Source of the DNA: Psychrobacter sp. UBA3483
GTDB lineage: Bacteria > Pseudomonadota > Gammaproteobacteria > Pseudomonadales > Moraxellaceae
DNA: 64,000 nucleotides
Assembly: GCF_002377905.1 (NCBI RefSeq)
Contig: NZ_DFQS01000005.1
Coordinates: forward strand, 1-64,000
Direction: 5' to 3'
Position numbers and translations under genes: made by a program. Below the pieces are notes generated by a model. It worked only from the letters and a program-made list of their open reading frames with translations. It did not search any database and was not told the DNA's origin. Of the stretch, positions 54,184 to 63,434 are shown in pieces. The first letter of the stretch is position 1. Every line of letters starts with the position of its first letter.

Positions 54184-56043
54184 TTAATTATCAATGGCCG
54201 CGTTATCAATAGCAGGGGCAATCAAACGGAAACAGGTTTTTTTGTGTTCTGGAATATAGAGCAGGCGCGCGTGATTGGCCTCACAAAATGCTTGCGATAA
54301 ATACAAGCCTAAACCCGTACCCGCCTTATCAGTGGTAAAAAATGGATTGAACAAGTGGTCTAAATCCGCCGTACTCACCCCTGTGCCATCGTCTAACACA
54401 TCAATTATAACATCGTTATCGGCACAATAAATCTCGATTTCCACAACAGCATGAGGGTGAGCGTAGCTACTATAGCGTAAGCCGTTGTTAATCAAATTAA
54501 TAAAAATTTGCTCTAATTGATGCGGATCAAACGAGATGGTCGGCTGCGCATGGCTATGTAAAAAAACATCGTGCCCTTGAAAGTAGTTTGCCAAAAATTC
54601 TGGCATCCAATCGGCAAGGGCAATCATTTGCTGATTGGCGGTCTGCTGACGAGAGAGTTTTAAGACGTCTTCAATAATACGATTAACACGCTTTGTTTGC
54701 GTAAATATCATTTTATAAAGCTCATGATTGCCAGCCAAGACCTCGTTTGTATTTACATCTTCTGCTGTCTGATTTTCTTCAACATCTTCTATTAGTAGTT
54801 GACTGGCTTGCGAGATAGCGGCTAAAGGGTTTCTTATTTCATGAGCAATACTGGCGGTCAGTTGCCCCAAAGAGGCCAGTTTTAATTGTTGGGCGCTGGC
54901 TTGTTCGCGGCGTAAGTCTTCCAATATGACAAGCTTACTATCGTCTTTTAGTGGGATGATTTCGACGCGCAGCTTACCGAAGACAGACGCATTGGCAGTA
55001 GATGGCAACTCATAGATAAAACTACGAGATTGTCCCGTTTCTATCGACAAGCAAGCCTCAAATAATTGCAAATGTTGCGCGCGAAGCTGCTGCTGAAAGT
55101 CGGCGAGTGGCTTATTTATAATATTATTTTTAATATTATTTGTAGTGTTTTTTGCAAGACTGTTTGAAGAGTTGCTTAAAGTTCCGTTTAACGAGCTGTT
55201 TAACGGATTATTTGGTGAGCTGCTGAGCGTAGCATTTGTCTCAACATACTCTGCCTCCATTGCCGTAGCATTTGGAATACTCAGTAATTGATAAGCCGCA
55301 AGGTTGGCTAAAACCACTTGTTCACAATCGATGACGATGACGCCATTGGCCATTTGGGTGATGACCTCTTGATTGATAACGTTTAAGCGTTCGACTTCTT
55401 TGGCATGGCGTGCCGCTACTTTCTCAACTTGTACCAAGCGCTGCGAGATTGACCAACTTAAACCGCCGACTGCCAAAAAGCTGGCTGACATAAGGAGTGC
55501 ATCACCTAAATTTGCCAAATTCATACTATTGGCAATCGCATAAAAAAACTGCTGATAGATAACGAAAATAATCGCCAGTAAGGTAATGATCAGCGCTTGC
55601 GAGCTATGAAGCAGCATAAAGCTGGCGGCAACCACCACCATATACAGCATGGTCAACTGCAAATCAGGCGCGCCAGCGGTATAGAGCAGTAAGCTTAAAA
55701 TAATGACGTCTACTGCCAAACCAAACGCCAGCTGTTGCCGTGGATGCTTGGTTACTACATAAAATAAACCCAATAAAATTAAGCTTAAAAGTACATAGAA
55801 ACTGAGCGCGGTCTGCTGCAAAAAACTTGGCAATGAAGTGCCATCGCTAGCGCGTGCTGTGATATACACCATCAACATCGAAAATAGGCTGACGACAAAG
55901 CGATAGCTGCTATAAATCAAACCTAGCCTGCGCAGCTGCGGCAAAGGCAAGGTGTCATCGCGCTGAAAATAATCAATCACAGTCGCGACGACGCTACTAA
56001 TAGAGTTCACAGGTTTCGACGGCGCAGGCTTTAGAGATTTCAT
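54184..56043 (-). CDS. pilS: Sensor histidine kinase (PilS-like)
   Basis: A 619-residue kinase with about six N-terminal membrane helices (40-205), a PAS-like domain, and HisKA/HATPase domains. The H-box is SIAHEIRNPLAAIS (about 400), N-box NLINNGLRYSS, G1 DDGTGV and G2 GTGLGLYLS. An Asn/Ser/Thr-rich insertion (about 270-320) interrupts the PAS region and is unusual. It should phosphorylate the PilR-like regulator next to it. Confidence 0.9.
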   Translation of the reverse strand: MKSLKPAPSKPVNSISSVVATVIDYFQRDDTLPLPQLRRLGLIYSSYRFVVSLFSMLMVYITARASDGTSLPSFLQQTALSFYVLLSLILLGLFYVVTKHPRQQLAFGLAVDVIILSLLLYTAGAPDLQLTMLYMVVVAASFMLLHSSQALIITLLAIIFVIYQQFFYAIANSMNLANLGDALLMSASFLAVGGLSWSISQRLVQVEKVAARHAKEVERLNVINQEVITQMANGVIVIDCEQVVLANLAAYQLLSIPNATAMEAEYVETNATLSSSPNNPLNSSLNGTLSNSSNSLAKNTTNNIKNNIINKPLADFQQQLRAQHLQLFEACLSIETGQSRSFIYELPSTANASVFGKLRVEIIPLKDDSKLVILEDLRREQASAQQLKLASLGQLTASIAHEIRNPLAAISQASQLLIEDVEENQTAEDVNTNEVLAGNHELYKMIFTQTKRVNRIIEDVLKLSRQQTANQQMIALADWMPEFLANYFQGHDVFLHSHAQPTISFDPHQLEQIFINLINNGLRYSSYAHPHAVVEIEIYCADNDVIIDVLDDGTGVSTADLDHLFNPFFTTDKAGTGLGLYLSQAFCEANHARLLYIPEHKKTCFRLIAPAIDNAAIDN

Positions 56044-56130
56044 AGGCTTTAAGGGTTTCAGTATTTCTACAGGCTTTACAAATCAACCGTCATAAAAGAA
56101 AAGACACCTAAAATGCATGCGCATAGCGAC

Positions 56131-56766
56131 TTACGGTTGGATAAGCCCGTGACGAATGGCCAAATGGGTCAATTTTACATCACTATCGACACCGACTTTT
56201 TCATAAATACGATAACGATAGGTATTGATGGTTTTGACGCTGACAAATAATTGGTCAGCGATTTGCTGCGGGCTTTGGCAATTCACCACCATCATGGCGA
56301 CCTGTTTTTCACGGTCACTTAATAAGTCAAAAGGTGAGCTGGCGTTATCAGATAACAAAACATCCGCCAATTGCTCAGCAACGTCTTGGCTAAAATAGCG
56401 CCCGCCTTGATAGACTTTTTTCACCGCGCGTATCATCTCATCAAGCGGCGTCCCTTTGGTAATATAACCATTGACACCCGCTTTGATAAGCATCGATGGG
56501 TAAGGCTGCGCTGACATGCTGCTTACGGCCAAAATCTTAAAACCCATATCAAGCTGAATGAGGCGTTTGGTGGCTTCAAGGCCGCCAATATTTGGCATAT
56601 TGACATCGAGCAATATCACATCCGGACGCAGCTGTTTTGCCAATTTAATCGCCATATCGCCGCTATCTGCCTCGCCGACGACTTCGATATCGGCACTATC
56701 TGCCAGCATGCGGCTAATGCCCATTCGCACCAAATCATGATCATCTACTACTAGTACTCGAATCAT
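56131..56766 (-). CDS. gacA: LuxR/NarL-family response regulator (GacA/UvrY-like)
   Basis: A 211-residue response regulator. The receiver has D54 in LLDVNMPNIGG. The HTH_LuxR domain (about 145-205) shows LSDREKQVAMMVVN, then QIADQLFVSVKTINTYRYRIYEK. Family: GacA/UvrY, which drives CsrA-sequestering small RNAs in gamma-proteobacteria; this role is inferred. Unlike usual, uvrC/pgsA do not follow. Adjacent to pilSR but separated by 87 bp. Confidence 0.88.
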   Translation of the reverse strand: MIRVLVVDDHDLVRMGISRMLADSADIEVVGEADSGDMAIKLAKQLRPDVILLDVNMPNIGGLEATKRLIQLDMGFKILAVSSMSAQPYPSMLIKAGVNGYITKGTPLDEMIRAVKKVYQGGRYFSQDVAEQLADVLLSDNASSPFDLLSDREKQVAMMVVNCQSPQQIADQLFVSVKTINTYRYRIYEKVGVDSDVKLTHLAIRHGLIQP

Positions 56767-57253
56767 AGTTATACTCTTTTCTACTGGTCAGAATAAAGGG
56801 TGCACTGCTAATTTTAAACTACTTAAATAATGTTATTGAACGGTTATCCTAGTTGCTATTAATTATTAGCGACTAACTATTAGCGACTAACTATGAGTTA
56901 CTATAAATGTATGAACTCACTATGACCTAACAAAGGCTCTTAGATTAAACATCCTATCTTTATATAAACTTTGCAATTATGCCCTCAGCAGCTTAAATGT
57001 AATGCTATATTGCGCCATTGTTAATTAATATTGCTGTAATATAAAGTAAATGTAGTAAAATTTGAATGTGGTCAAAAAATGACATCTAATTGATTTAGTA
57101 GATTAAACTTAAATGCAAACCATGATACACTAAAAATACAAAAACTCTATGTGAGTATCTACAAACACAACCACAAACGCTACGTACGTTGTTGGTGTTA
57201 GTTAGTATGTAACCCATTTTCTAACTAATGGCAGCGCGGCTGCAGGAGGCATA
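56767..57253. other. Divergent region between gacA-like and pbpG genes (487 bp)
   Basis: No gene is supported. It contains two copies of ATTAGCGACTAACT in tandem (56865-56878 and 56879-56892), with a degenerate third copy after them, and an AT-rich stretch that should hold both promoters. A ribosome site (GGAGG) lies just before pbpG. Confidence 0.5.
56865..56892. repeat. Two tandem 14-bp repeats upstream of the gacA-like gene
   Basis: ATTAGCGACTAACT is repeated exactly, head to tail, at 56865 and 56879. It may be an operator or simple slippage; it lies about 100 bp upstream of the regulator start. Confidence 0.75.
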
Positions 57254-58348
57254 ATGAAGCAACTACCATTAACCAAACAGCAATTAATCGCTGCTCTGAT
57301 TTCATTGAGTTTGGGCAGTGTTGCACAAGCGGCACTTACCATTAATGGTAGTTCTGGCTCTGAGTCTAGTGCTCGTGTGAGCTGGGGCGGTGCCGACAGC
57401 TTATCTGAAGCGCGCAAGATCATGTACAACAGTAGTAATAGTTCGGCGATTAAAAAAGTAGACAATGGCTACGGCGCGACCAATATTACTAATACCCCCA
57501 GTTTTGGTAGTAGCAATAATAATAGCTTTAATAATACCAACAGCTATAACACCGCCTATCGCGGCGGTTTTAACAGCGGTAGTATGATTCCAATCAGTAC
57601 CGATTCGCGCAGTGTCGCGGTCATCGATGCTGAAACCGGTGAATCTATCTACGAAAAAGACGCAGACATTGCCCGTCCAATGGCGAGTATTACCAAGCTT
57701 ATGACCGCAATGGTAGTATTAGATGCCGGTCTAGATATGCGTGAAGAGATTACCCTCGATCCAGAAGATTTCGTCGGTCCAAAACGCGCCAGCTCAAACC
57801 TTAAATCAGGTGATCGCTTGAACCGTGCTGAGATGCTACTCATGGCATTGATGAAATCAGAAAACCCAGCGGCAAAAAGCCTAGCGCGTAATTATCCAGG
57901 TGGTTATAGTGCCTTTATGCGCGCTATGAACCGTAAAGCTCAAGATTTGGGCATGAGCACCGCTTTCTTTGGTGACCCAACGGGTCTTGATAAGCGTAAC
58001 GTGGCTTCATCAAACGATTTAGTGAAAATGGTACGTGCAGCTGGTAACTACGATGTCATTCGCCGTTTTTCGACCACCAAAAGCTATGACTTTTATGTCT
58101 CTAACTACTCAAGCGGCAACCGTACGTATAAAGCCAATAACACCAGCAGCTTAGTGCGCGATGGTAGCTACCCAATCGGTATCTCAAAAACTGGCTTTAT
58201 CAATGAAGCAGGGCGCTGCGTGGTGATGGAAACCCGTGTCAATAATCGTCCAGCGATTATCGTGATTTTGGGCGCAAACAGCTCAGCGACGCGCTGGGGT
58301 GATGCGAAAAACATCTTAAACAGTTTGGCGACTCGCCGTACCGTATAA
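57254..58348 (+). CDS. pbpG: D-alanyl-D-alanine endopeptidase (PBP7/8, S11 family)
   Basis: A 364-residue periplasmic enzyme cutting peptidoglycan cross-links. Signal peptide (1-25, ending AQAA). The SxxK motif is S145-I-T-K148, the SxN motif is in MKSENPAAKS, and the KTG motif lies in GISKTGFINEAGRC. A Ser/Asn/Gly-rich linker of about 80 residues separates the signal peptide and the catalytic core. It is monocistronic with a terminator. Confidence 0.93.
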   Translation: MKQLPLTKQQLIAALISLSLGSVAQAALTINGSSGSESSARVSWGGADSLSEARKIMYNSSNSSAIKKVDNGYGATNITNTPSFGSSNNNSFNNTNSYNTAYRGGFNSGSMIPISTDSRSVAVIDAETGESIYEKDADIARPMASITKLMTAMVVLDAGLDMREEITLDPEDFVGPKRASSNLKSGDRLNRAEMLLMALMKSENPAAKSLARNYPGGYSAFMRAMNRKAQDLGMSTAFFGDPTGLDKRNVASSNDLVKMVRAAGNYDVIRRFSTTKSYDFYVSNYSSGNRTYKANNTSSLVRDGSYPIGISKTGFINEAGRCVVMETRVNNRPAIIVILGANSSATRWGDAKNILNSLATRRTV

Positions 58349-58369
58349 GCGCACTATTTTAATATTGAT

Positions 58370-58402
58370 AAAAAGGCTGTTATGTAATATAACGGCCTTT
58401 TT
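58370..58402 (+). terminator. Terminator of pbpG
   Basis: AAAAAGGCtGTTAT pairs with ATAACgGCCTTTTT around a short loop, with flanking A and T runs. Confidence 0.88.
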
Positions 58403-58439
58403 ATTGGGTCAAATTTAAGCCCATTTGAGGAAAAACCAT

Positions 58440-59108
58440 ATGTTCCAAGCATCGGCTATGACGCCCGCGCCCAAACTATATTTACTCACCAATGATGATG
58501 AGTTTGCGGTTTTATATGCAAAATTGGAAGCAGCATTAGCAACGGGGCTGGTAGCATTATTGCAAATTCGCCGTAAAAAAACCTTACAAGCGGTCAATGG
58601 CAAAGCAAAACTCTATGAGGAAGCGCAGCAGATAGTCAGCTTGGCCAAAGCTCATGACGTTGCAGTTGTAATGAACGATGACGTTGCACTTGCCAAAAAA
58701 CTTGGCATCGGGGTGCATTTAGGTCAGCAAGACGGTAAGATGAATGACGCTAAAATTGCCCTAGCACCAAGCGAGATTATCGGGCGAACTTGTCATGGCG
58801 ATGTGGATTTGGTCAAACAAGCCAAAAAAAACGGCGCAAGCTATGCGGCGATGGGGGCTGTTTTTGCCTCAAACACCAAACCTAATGCTAATGTGATATC
58901 TCGCCAGCAGCTTATTGAAGGTTGTCAGCAAGAGATTGATATCTGCGTGATAGGCGGATTAACGGCAGAGAATGTCACCGAGCTGGCAGGTTTGCCCATT
59001 GTCTATGTGGCGGTCGTTGGCGATATTATGGACTTACCTGTAGAGCAAATTGCCGCGCGTTGTCAGCAATGGCAGCAGGCGCTGAGTAAATGGCAAGCGC
59101 CTGCTTAA
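58440..59108 (+). CDS. thiE: Thiamine phosphate synthase family protein (ThiE-like)
   Basis: A 222-residue TIM-barrel protein of the TMP-synthase/TENI family, which joins the pyrimidine and thiazole parts of thiamine. The barrel motifs LLQIRRK, VVMNDD, GVHLGQQD, GRTCHG, GAVFASNTKPNA and CVIGGLTAENV follow ThiE order, though the GPV/FPTxTK box is GAVFASNTK. I chose ATG 58440 because GAGGA lies 8 bp upstream. It is isolated from other thi genes, and no TPP riboswitch was seen; a TENI-like variant role cannot be excluded. Confidence 0.82.
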   Translation: MFQASAMTPAPKLYLLTNDDEFAVLYAKLEAALATGLVALLQIRRKKTLQAVNGKAKLYEEAQQIVSLAKAHDVAVVMNDDVALAKKLGIGVHLGQQDGKMNDAKIALAPSEIIGRTCHGDVDLVKQAKKNGASYAAMGAVFASNTKPNANVISRQQLIEGCQQEIDICVIGGLTAENVTELAGLPIVYVAVVGDIMDLPVEQIAARCQQWQQALSKWQAPA

Positions 59109-59187
59109 GCAAAGCGTCATTAAATTCTTCAATCATTTAACACCGCACTGATTTTAAGTGACATTTATTTAAAATCGCCGTTAAAAA

Positions 59188-59517
59188 TTATTCTGCATGT
59201 TCCATGCATAGCGTGGCGTAAGGCAATGCTTTTAGGCGTTGCGCTTCGATTTTTTTGCCGCACACCTCACATTCACCGTAAGTGCCATTTTCGATACGGC
59301 TTAGCGCGTTTTCGACGTAGATGAGGCTTTGACGCGCTTCATCCATCAAACTTGCGCGCATGTCATTTTGACGGTAAGAGATGGCTTGATCTTCCCAATG
59401 TTCATTGAGGTCGTCTTGTGGGTTTTGAAGATGGTCTTCGATTTTATCAATGCGAGTTTCATATTCTTCTTTTAGGTTGAGTAGGTCTTGTTTGGCAGTT
59501 TCAATATCGATACTCAT
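59188..59517 (-). CDS. DksA/TraR-family zinc-finger protein
   Basis: A 109-residue protein with a predicted coiled coil (about 5-65) and a C-terminal zinc finger: C83-x2-C86 ... C104-x2-H107. DksA/TraR proteins bind the RNA polymerase secondary channel. It is shorter than DksA (151) and its last ligand is His rather than Cys. Its coiled-coil tip carries YRQNDMRASLMDEAR rather than the DxxDxA of DksA, so full DksA function is doubtful. Confidence 0.83.
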   Translation of the reverse strand: MSIDIETAKQDLLNLKEEYETRIDKIEDHLQNPQDDLNEHWEDQAISYRQNDMRASLMDEARQSLIYVENALSRIENGTYGECEVCGKKIEAQRLKALPYATLCMEHAE

Positions 59518-59941
59518 AGCGTTCTCCTGAGGGCTTATTTTTATTGTTGGGTTTATTACTGATTATAATAATAGACTTTATCATAAGCGGCTTTCTGTCA
59601 ACCAGCGCGGCTTATCATAAACACTCCTTTATCATAAACAGCCTAATGATGAAGTACCACCACGAAATGTTACTGTTTTTAGTGCGTCTGATTACTATTG
59701 AGATTTTGTCGATTTTTGAACGGATAAAACTATGGCGCAAAATTTATCGCAGTTCTTTATAAGAGCTGACTAAAAACTGCTAGAATACACCGCTTGAAAT
59801 TCTTGCTTGGGCAGTTTTGTAAATTCAAGTCTAAGAATGACCCATAATATATGTTTTAAGATGACTATTTAATAAAAATGTTTAGCAGTTAGCAAACAGC
59901 CATATTGTAGATTAACCATAGATGATGCATAGGAGCAGGTA
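59518..59941. other. Divergent region between the DksA-like gene and pgk (424 bp)
   Basis: A weak 72-codon ORF at 59544-59762 has no domain and is not called. Three copies of TTATCATAARC lie at 59578, 59612 and 59629, spaced 34 and 17 bp. The pgk promoter must lie here. Confidence 0.5.
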
Positions 59942-61144
59942 ATGAATTTTTTGCGTATGAGTGAGCTGAGCTTAGCGGATAAGGTGGTGTTGATTCGTGA
60001 AGACTTAAATGTGCCTGTTAAAGATGGCAAAGTCGCAAGCGATGCGCGCCTGCAAGCCAGTTTGCCTACCATTAAAATGGCGTTAGAAAAAGGCGCGGCG
60101 GTGATAGTTTGCTCACACCTCGGCCGTCCGACTGAAGGCAGTCCTGAGGCCATCTATTCGCTTGCGCCAGTTGCTGATTATTTAAGCGATAAGCTAGCCG
60201 CGCCAGTCAGCTTAAATAAAGACTATCTAACGGCAGGCGTAGCAATCAAGGCAGGCGAAGTTGTGCTGCTAGAAAACGTACGCTTTAATCAAGGCGAAAA
60301 GAAAAATGACGCAGCGTTGGCGCAGAAATATGCAGATTTGTGCGATGTCTTTGTCATGGATGCTTTTGGTACGGCGCACCGCGCGCAAGCGTCTACTGAA
60401 GGCGTGACTCAAGCCATGCATCAAGCAGGCAAAGTCGCTTGCGCTGGACCTTTATTGGCGGCTGAGCTTGATGCCTTAAGTCTTGCGCTTGAAACGCCAG
60501 CCCAACCAATGCTAGCAATCGTCGGTGGTTCAAAAGTCTCGACCAAACTTGAAGTACTGCATAGCTTGGCTGAAGTCTGCTCGCAGATTATCGTTGGCGG
60601 CGGTATTGCCAATACTTTTTTAGCGGCACAAGGTTGTAGCGTTGGCGCGTCATTATATGAAGCGGACTTGCTCGATACGGCTCGTGATATCATGAATAAA
60701 ACTGAGATTTTATTACCAGAGTATGTGGTTGTTGCCAATAAAAATGAGATTGATTTTGCAGATTTTACCGGCTCATTGCAAAAAGCGGCGGCGACCATCA
60801 AGTCGGTCAATGCCATTGGCGACAATGACATGATTTTAGATATTGCGCCAGAGAGTGCCGAGCAATTAGCGGCGGCTATCATCAAGGCAAAAACCATTTT
60901 ATGGAATGGACCGGTTGGCGTATTTGAAGTCGATGCTTTTGGTCAAGGTACCCAAATCGTGGCAAATGCGGTTAAAGACAGCCAAGGCTTTTCGATTGCA
61001 GGCGGCGGTGACACGTTAGCAGCGATTGATAAATATCAAGTGGCTGATGGGGTCAGTTACATGTCAACGGGCGGCGGCGCGTTCTTAGAATTTGTAGAAG
61101 GTAAGGTATTACCTGCTGTTGCTGCCTTGCAAATTCAGGAATAG
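59942..61144 (+). CDS. pgk: Phosphoglycerate kinase
   Basis: A 400-residue glycolytic enzyme moving phosphate from 1,3-bisphosphoglycerate to ADP. N-terminal substrate motifs REDLNVPV and CSHLGRP, hinge region and C-terminal ATP-site WNGPVGVFE and STGGGAFLEF are all present. GGAGCAGG precedes the ATG. It lies 1.1 kb upstream of the aldolase gene, with a small lipoprotein gene between them. Confidence 0.97.
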   Translation: MNFLRMSELSLADKVVLIREDLNVPVKDGKVASDARLQASLPTIKMALEKGAAVIVCSHLGRPTEGSPEAIYSLAPVADYLSDKLAAPVSLNKDYLTAGVAIKAGEVVLLENVRFNQGEKKNDAALAQKYADLCDVFVMDAFGTAHRAQASTEGVTQAMHQAGKVACAGPLLAAELDALSLALETPAQPMLAIVGGSKVSTKLEVLHSLAEVCSQIIVGGGIANTFLAAQGCSVGASLYEADLLDTARDIMNKTEILLPEYVVVANKNEIDFADFTGSLQKAAATIKSVNAIGDNDMILDIAPESAEQLAAAIIKAKTILWNGPVGVFEVDAFGQGTQIVANAVKDSQGFSIAGGGDTLAAIDKYQVADGVSYMSTGGGAFLEFVEGKVLPAVAALQIQE

Positions 61145-61430
61145 GGCTTAACGATACTTCAGCAGTTGAGTAACAGTAGACGTACAACTTGTCGTGAGCA
61201 TCTAGGTTAGGCTATAAAAATAATAAAGTGACCGTCCTGTTTGGTTTTATTGATGCAGAGTTTGTCCGTATGAAAGCTGCATGATAAAAGTAAGCATGAA
61301 AGGTCACAGCTTATTATTAAGTAGTAATTATTTGTTTCCATACTGAAAATTATGATTGCATGCCCAATTTGTACTCTATAAAATAGCGCAAATCATGTAT
61401 TTGGCATGCTTTATTTACGAGAGGTTTATT

Positions 61431-61817
61431 ATGTTAAAACGTCATTTGTTACTTGCTAGTGTCCTTGCTGGTACCTTTGCAATTACTGCATGTAGCCAAG
61501 AAACACAAGATAAAACAGAAGCTGCTGCTGAATCTGCTGGCGATGACGCTGCTGCTAACACTGAAGCTGCCGCTGCCGAAACAGAAGCCGCTGCTGCTGA
61601 CGCTGAAGTTGCTGCTCAAAACGCTGGCGCAGAAGTCGCTGAAGGCGCTGAAACAGCCGGTGCTGCTGCCACTAATGCACTAGAAAACACGGGTGAAGCG
61701 GTTGTGGTAGGCGCAAATGAAGCTGTTTCCGCTACTGCTGGTGTGGTTGCCGATGGCGCAGCTGCTGTTGAAGATAAAGCCAGTGAAAACGCAGTAGAAG
61801 CAGAACAACAGTACTAA
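61431..61817 (+). CDS. Small Ala/Glu-rich lipoprotein
   Basis: A 128-residue predicted lipoprotein. The signal MLKRHLLLASVLAGTFAITAC ends in a lipobox (Cys 21). The rest is an Ala/Glu/Thr-rich low-complexity segment, likely helical, with repeats of TEAAAAE-like and VADGAAAVEDKA-like sequence. GAGAGG precedes ATG 61431; the in-frame ATG at 61356 is less likely. No Pfam family recognised. It may be an entericidin/OsmY-like spacer or structural lipoprotein, function unknown. Confidence 0.78.
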   Translation: MLKRHLLLASVLAGTFAITACSQETQDKTEAAAESAGDDAAANTEAAAAETEAAAADAEVAAQNAGAEVAEGAETAGAAATNALENTGEAVVVGANEAVSATAGVVADGAAAVEDKASENAVEAEQQY

Positions 61818-61919
61818 TTAATAGCTAAGCAGTTATATTCATTTGAGTTGTATTACTTGAACGATTAACCTGCATGAATAGCGCTTTAATTAATAGCTAA
61901 TTTATAAGCCTCAAAATAC

Positions 61920-61954
61920 TAAAAAAGCTTTGGTGATAACCAAGGCTTTTTTTG
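61920..61954 (+). terminator. Terminator of the small lipoprotein gene
   Basis: AAAAAGCtTTGGT pairs with ACCAAgGCTTTTT around GATA, followed by TTT, about 105 bp after the stop. Confidence 0.85.
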
Positions 61955-62127
61955 CGTTTTGTTTATTGTGAAAGGTAAAAAATGTAAAAGCGTGAGTTAT
62001 CAATTAAACCAAAGCTGTAGGCTCAATACAATTGGTATGCTTAATGAAACTGCGAGCTTAATCGAGCTTAATAATGTGTGCCTAATAAATAGTCGCCCAA
62101 CCGCTACGAAGCATGGGCAAAATTTGC

Positions 62128-62133
62128 TATAAT
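62128..62133 (+). promoter_or_regulatory. Likely -10 element of the aldolase promoter
   Basis: TATAAT in the context TTGCTATAATCTGCGCG. The -35 is weak (TACGAA at 62105, 17 bp upstream). It predicts a leader of about 150 bases. Confidence 0.5.
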
Positions 62134-62288
62134 CTGCGCGTGATAATTGCTAGTCAAAATCCTGCATTTTTTCCTACCCGTTCTATAGTGCTGCTTGTCG
62201 ATTTAACTACCTTGTAGCGAGGATAGAACACTTGTAATCACCTAATCGTTACAAGTATTTATTTTAAAATCTAATCAGAGAGCGTTTT

Positions 62289-63326
62289 ATGGCCTTAATA
62301 TCTTTACGTCAACTTTTGGATCATGCCGCTGAGCACAGCTACGGTGTCCCTGCCTTTAACGTCAATAACTTAGAGCAGATGCGCGCTATTATGATGGCGG
62401 CCGACGCTTGTGATTCACCTGTCATCGTGCAAGCCAGTGCTGGCGCGCGTAGTTATGCAGGGTCGGCATTTTTACGTCATCTGATTATTGCTGCGATTGA
62501 AGAATGGCCGCATATTCCAGTGGTGATGCATCAAGACCATGGCATGTCACCTGCTATTTGCCAGCGCTCAATTCAGCTTGGCTTCTCATCAGTGATGATG
62601 GATGGCTCGCTTGGTGAAGACGGCAAAACGCCAATGGACTATGACTATAATGCCAGCGTGACCCGCGAAGTGGTCAAAATGGCCCACGCGTGCGGCGTGT
62701 CAGTCGAAGGCGAGATTGGGTGTTTGGGTAGCCTTGAGACGGGTATGGCAGGCGAAGAAGACGGCTCAGGCGCAGAAGGCGTATTGGATCACGAGCAGCT
62801 CTTGACCAGTGCTGATGAAGCTGAGCAGTTCGTTAAAGACACCAATGTCGATGCGCTAGCCATTGCGATTGGTACCAGTCATGGTGCGTATAAATTCACC
62901 CGTCCACCGACAGGCGATATTTTATCGATTGAGCGCGTCAAAGAGATTCATGCGCGTATCCCGAACACTCATCTGGTCATGCATGGCTCATCATCAGTGC
63001 CGCAAGAATGGCTAAAAGTCATCAATGAAAATGGCGGTGATATCGGGGAAACTTATGGTGTACCGGTTGAGCAAATCGTCGAAGCGATTAAACATGGCGT
63101 GCGTAAAGTCAATATCGATACCGATTTACGTTTGGCATCAACGGGCGCTATCCGTAAATTCTTGGCAGAAAACCCAAGCGAATTTGATCCCCGTAAATAC
63201 TTTAAAGCGTCTATGGTTGCGATGTCAGATATCTGTACCAATCGTTTTGAAGCCTTTGGTTCTGCGGGACAAGCACATAAAATTCGCCCGATTAGTCTTG
63301 AAGGTATGGTCGATTTTTATAAATAA
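62289..63326 (+). CDS. fba: Fructose-bisphosphate aldolase, class II
   Basis: A 345-residue zinc-dependent aldolase. Zinc ligands lie in VMHQDHG (about 80-85), with SHGAYKF and VMHGSSSVPQ. The motif GEIGCLGSLETGMAGEEDGSG is typical of the class IIB/Calvin-cycle-type aldolases found in gamma-proteobacteria. With pgk and gpmI in the window, it marks a glycolysis/gluconeogenesis neighbourhood. Confidence 0.96.
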   Translation: MALISLRQLLDHAAEHSYGVPAFNVNNLEQMRAIMMAADACDSPVIVQASAGARSYAGSAFLRHLIIAAIEEWPHIPVVMHQDHGMSPAICQRSIQLGFSSVMMDGSLGEDGKTPMDYDYNASVTREVVKMAHACGVSVEGEIGCLGSLETGMAGEEDGSGAEGVLDHEQLLTSADEAEQFVKDTNVDALAIAIGTSHGAYKFTRPPTGDILSIERVKEIHARIPNTHLVMHGSSSVPQEWLKVINENGGDIGETYGVPVEQIVEAIKHGVRKVNIDTDLRLASTGAIRKFLAENPSEFDPRKYFKASMVAMSDICTNRFEAFGSAGQAHKIRPISLEGMVDFYK

Positions 63327-63434
63327 GCGTGGTTAGCAAAGCATGCTCATTGAGCCATACATAACAGCCGCTTATTTTTAGCGCATATTCTATAAGCAGT
63401 TTTTATATTAAATCTTATAAAGGGTGGTGGATTA

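Larger units (their letters stand above)
61818..62288. other. Region between the small lipoprotein gene and the aldolase gene (471 bp)
   Basis: Holds the lipoprotein terminator (61920-61954) and the aldolase promoter (-10 TATAAT at 62128-62133). No ORF is supported. Confidence 0.5.

Noticed and set aside
59544..59762. ORF of 72 codons upstream of pgk
   Set aside because: Hydrophobic, low-complexity translation of AT-rich DNA, no ribosome site; overlaps the repeated TTATCATAARC motif.
61453..61683. Leu/Lys-rich ORF inside the small lipoprotein gene
   Set aside because: A frame shadow of the repetitive Ala/Glu codons, producing an implausible poly-Leu/Lys protein.
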